Assembly: GCA_013298265.1 (NCBI GenBank)
Contig: JAAFHE010000137.1
Span: forward strand, 1 to 8,194
Length of the DNA stretch: 8,194 nt
Direction: 5' to 3'
From: Lysobacterales bacterium
GTDB taxonomy: Bacteria > Pseudomonadota > Gammaproteobacteria > Xanthomonadales > Rhodanobacteraceae
Below the pieces are notes generated by a model. The model ran no database searches and was not told the DNA's origin. It saw only the letters and a list, made by a program, of their open reading frames with translations. Shown one piece after another: positions 6,219 to 8,194 of the stretch (position 1 is its first letter; every line of letters starts with the position of its first letter). Both the position numbers and the translations under genes were made by a program.

Positions 6219-6247
6219 TTGTCAGGCAGAACGCGTTAGCCTAAGGT
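6219..6247 (+). promoter_or_regulatory. candidate promoter for the SUMF1-domain gene
   Basis: TTGTCA (6219-6224), a 17-base spacer and TAAGGT (6242-6247) read toward the gene at 6280. The -35 matches 5 of 6 bases and the -10 only 3 of 6. It overlaps the minus-strand candidate. Confidence 0.3.
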
Positions 6248-6266
6248 CAGTTGTCCCTGCTGTCAC
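6238..6266 (-). promoter_or_regulatory. candidate promoter for rnd
   Basis: On the minus strand GTGACA (6266-6261), a 17-base spacer and TAGGCT (6243-6238) read toward rnd. Its -10 overlaps the -10 of the opposing candidate by two bases, so the two would compete for polymerase if both are real. Confidence 0.3.
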
Positions 6267-6279
6267 ATTCGACGCGCGC

Positions 6280-8194
6280 ATGGCTGGTTCTGAAAAAGTC
6301 CGCAAGCAGACCACATGGGGTGGGGCAGCGGGTATCGCCGTGCTCGGTTTCGCGCTCGTATACCGCTTTTTTCCCGAGGTCATCCACGTATCGCCGGGGC
6401 AGCGTCCGACCAGTCTGCCGGTACGCACCAGCGCGCCGCCGCCGCCGATCGACGTGCGCGCCAACACCCAGTCCATCGTCGAATTCGGCCCGCCGCGCGA
6501 GCTGGCCGCAGCAGCCCCGCCAGTTCCCGAGCTGCCGACCGAGCCCGAAATCCCCGCCACCGAGAGCATCACCGCCCTGCTCGCGCGCGCCGACAAGGCC
6601 GTCGCCGACGGCCAGCTATTCGAGCCGGCTGATGCGAACGCGCTGGCGCTGTATCGCCAGGCGCTCGATGAGGACAAGACCAACCGGCGCGCGCGCAGCG
6701 GCCTGGCCGCGGTGCAGGACCGCCTGCTGCAGGACGTGACCACGGCGCTGGAACAGGGCGATACCGCCGAAGCGCAACGTGTGCTCACGGGCCTGAGCAC
6801 AGTCCCGCACGAGGAGGCGCGCTTTGCCGAGCTGCGCACGCGGCTCGCACTGGCGCAGCAAGTCGCTCCACTGCTCGCCAGCGCGGCCGAGCTGCTCAAG
6901 CAGGGCAAGGGCCTCGAACCGCCCGGTGCAAGCGCGCTCGATGTCTATCGGCGCGTGCGAGAACTCGACCCGGCCAACGTGCTTGCGCAGCAGGGCCTCG
7001 AACAGATCCAGCGCGGCGTGCTCGAACGCGCGCTGGCCGCGGTCGCGCGCGACGATTTCGCCGCGGCCGACGCGGTGCTGGTCGAGGCCGCCGCGATAGC
7101 GCCGGGCTCGCAGGCGCTGCTCGACACGCGCACGCGCACCGAAGGCGTGCGCCGCCAGCGCGCTGAAACCGTGCTCGCGCAGGCGCAGTCGGCGCTGGAT
7201 TCGGGCAATGCGGACCTGGCCGAGCGCCTGGCGGCACAGGCCCAGAGCATCAGTGCCGACCTGCCCGGTGTGGACGTATTCCAGGACAAGCTGCGCAACG
7301 CACGGCTCTACGCCAGCATGAAGCCGGGCCAGCTCATCAGCGATCCGTTCCTCGATCGAGCCGGTACGGCACCGGCCGTGCTCGTGGTGCCGACGGGCCG
7401 GTTTCTCATGGGTTCGCCCGACGAGGAAGAAGGCCATCGCAACGCCGAAGGGCCGCAGCGTGAAGTCATCATCGACAGCGGTTTCGCACTGGGGCGCAGC
7501 GAGGTCACGGTCGGCGAGTTCCGCGAGTTCATCCGCGCGAGCGACTACCGCACCACGGCCGAGCAGGAAGGCGATTCCAGCGTCTACGACGAGAACTCCG
7601 GCCGCATGGTCGAGGGCAAGGGCGTGACCTGGCAGGACGACTACCGCGGCCGCCGTGCAACCGACAACCTGCCGGTGATCCATGTCAGCTGGGACGATGC
7701 GGCCGCCTATCTGGCGTGGCTGGCCAAGCGTACCGGCAAGGCCTACCGCCTGCCGTCCGAGGCGGAATACGAATACGCGCTGCGTGCGGGCTCGGCCACG
7801 CGCTTCCCCTGGGGCGACGGCGATCCGGTGCGCGCGATCGGCAATTTCACCGGCGCCGGCGACCGCTCGCCGGCGCACCGCACCTGGCGCAAGGCATTTC
7901 CGCGCTATACCGACGACCATTGGGGACCGGCGCCGGTGGGCAGTTTCCCCGCCAACCCGCTGGGCCTGTCCGACCTGGACGGCAACGTGTCGGAATGGGT
8001 CGAGGATTGCTGGCACGACACCTACATCCGCGCCCCGCGCGACAGCCGCGCCTGGATCAATCCCGGCTGCGAGCGCCACGTCGTGCGCGGCGGCTCCTGG
8101 GGCAGCGATCCGGACCAGGTCCGCTCGGCATTCCGCCTGTCGGCCCTGGCGACGACGCGCAGCGGGCGCGTGGGGTTTCGGGTGGCGCGGGATC
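6280..8194 (+). CDS. membrane-anchored TPR-like/SUMF1 (formylglycine-generating-enzyme fold) protein, partial
   Basis: The frame is open for 638 codons and leaves the window near the end of its last domain. Residues 1-12 are basic (EKVRKQ) and 13-31 form one membrane segment (GGAAGIAVLGFALVYRFF), so the rest likely lies in the periplasm. A Pro/Ala-rich linker (about 32-95) is followed by amphipathic helical repeats (about 95-345) of TPR-like type, such as ALALYRQALDEDKTNRRA and DVYRRVRELDPANVLAQQGL. A SUMF1 domain covers about 364-638: PTGRFLMGSPDEEEGH, SEVTVGEFREFI, YRLPSEAEYEYA, FPWGDG, GNVSEWVED (568-576) and VVRGGSWGSD (from 601). True formylglycine-generating enzymes carry two cysteines just after GGS; here that stretch is WGSDPDQVRSAFR, without Cys, so sulfatase activation is unlikely. 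The function is unknown; a binding or structural role is an inference. ATG 6280 has no clear Shine-Dalgarno. Confidence 0.85.
   Translation, partial: MAGSEKVRKQTTWGGAAGIAVLGFALVYRFFPEVIHVSPGQRPTSLPVRTSAPPPPIDVRANTQSIVEFGPPRELAAAAPPVPELPTEPEIPATESITALLARADKAVADGQLFEPADANALALYRQALDEDKTNRRARSGLAAVQDRLLQDVTTALEQGDTAEAQRVLTGLSTVPHEEARFAELRTRLALAQQVAPLLASAAELLKQGKGLEPPGASALDVYRRVRELDPANVLAQQGLEQIQRGVLERALAAVARDDFAAADAVLVEAAAIAPGSQALLDTRTRTEGVRRQRAETVLAQAQSALDSGNADLAERLAAQAQSISADLPGVDVFQDKLRNARLYASMKPGQLISDPFLDRAGTAPAVLVVPTGRFLMGSPDEEEGHRNAEGPQREVIIDSGFALGRSEVTVGEFREFIRASDYRTTAEQEGDSSVYDENSGRMVEGKGVTWQDDYRGRRATDNLPVIHVSWDDAAAYLAWLAKRTGKAYRLPSEAEYEYALRAGSATRFPWGDGDPVRAIGNFTGAGDRSPAHRTWRKAFPRYTDDHWGPAPVGSFPANPLGLSDLDGNVSEWVEDCWHDTYIRAPRDSRAWINPGCERHVVRGGSWGSDPDQVRSAFRLSALATTRSGRVGFRVARD

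Noticed and set aside
6616..8079. A 487-codon open frame on the minus strand opposite the SUMF1-domain gene
   Set aside because: The plus strand carries clear SUMF1 motifs in frame with a membrane anchor; the antisense frame has no family features.
1..8194. CRISPR array, tRNA, rRNA or prophage attachment site
   Set aside because: No regularly spaced repeats, no cloverleaf or rRNA-like sequence, and no integrase; the only direct repeats are the GAA target duplication and the 7-bp tandem units.

Overview
The window is GC-rich (about two thirds G+C by eye) and its proteins read like a gammaproteobacterium of the Xanthomonadales/Lysobacterales. The grounds are the thrA-thrB order, a fused ThrA with Xanthomonad-like ACT and dehydrogenase motifs, and a Thr-rich leader of the type ...CGVGAGTTITTSTTT.... 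The genus cannot be fixed from this window; the order-level call is an inference.

Layout. (1) 1-3493, minus strand: the 5' part of a threonine operon. From upstream to downstream it holds a promoter candidate (3465-3493), a 42-aa threonine-rich leader peptide (3327-3455) with mutually exclusive RNA hairpins (3284-3366), a hairpin that hides the thrA ribosome binding site (3240-3255), thrA (771-3237, fused aspartokinase/homoserine dehydrogenase) and thrB (1-771, homoserine kinase, cut by the window edge). thrA is not open in one frame. The aspartokinase half changes frame near 2763-2770, and about 14-16 residues expected by family alignment are missing at that point, so as written it is a pseudogene or carries an assembly error. 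(2) 3567-4837, plus strand: a complete IS3-family insertion sequence with 13-bp terminal inverted repeats (12/13), a 3-bp GAA target duplication, orfA, orfB with D-D-35-E, and an A7 slippery run. (3) 4838-5098: a non-coding stretch full of hairpins and inverted repeats, ending in a perfect 10-bp-stem palindrome with a short T run and a 7-bp tandem repeat. (4) 5099-6184, minus strand: rnd, ribonuclease D. (5) 6185-6279: a short divergent intergenic region with two overlapping promoter candidates. (6) 6280-8194, plus strand: a membrane-anchored protein with a helical (TPR-like) middle and a C-terminal formylglycine-generating-enzyme (SUMF1) fold domain that lacks the catalytic cysteines. It runs off the window.

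Together, the left half is a biosynthetic operon under predicted threonine control. ThrA makes aspartyl phosphate and homoserine, and ThrB phosphorylates homoserine. The IS element landed upstream of the operon promoter candidate, inside an older repeat-rich intergenic region, and need not have silenced the operon. The main points for a second look are the thrA lesion, the threonine leader/attenuator and the structured intergenic DNA around the IS. No clearly novel multi-gene system is visible.
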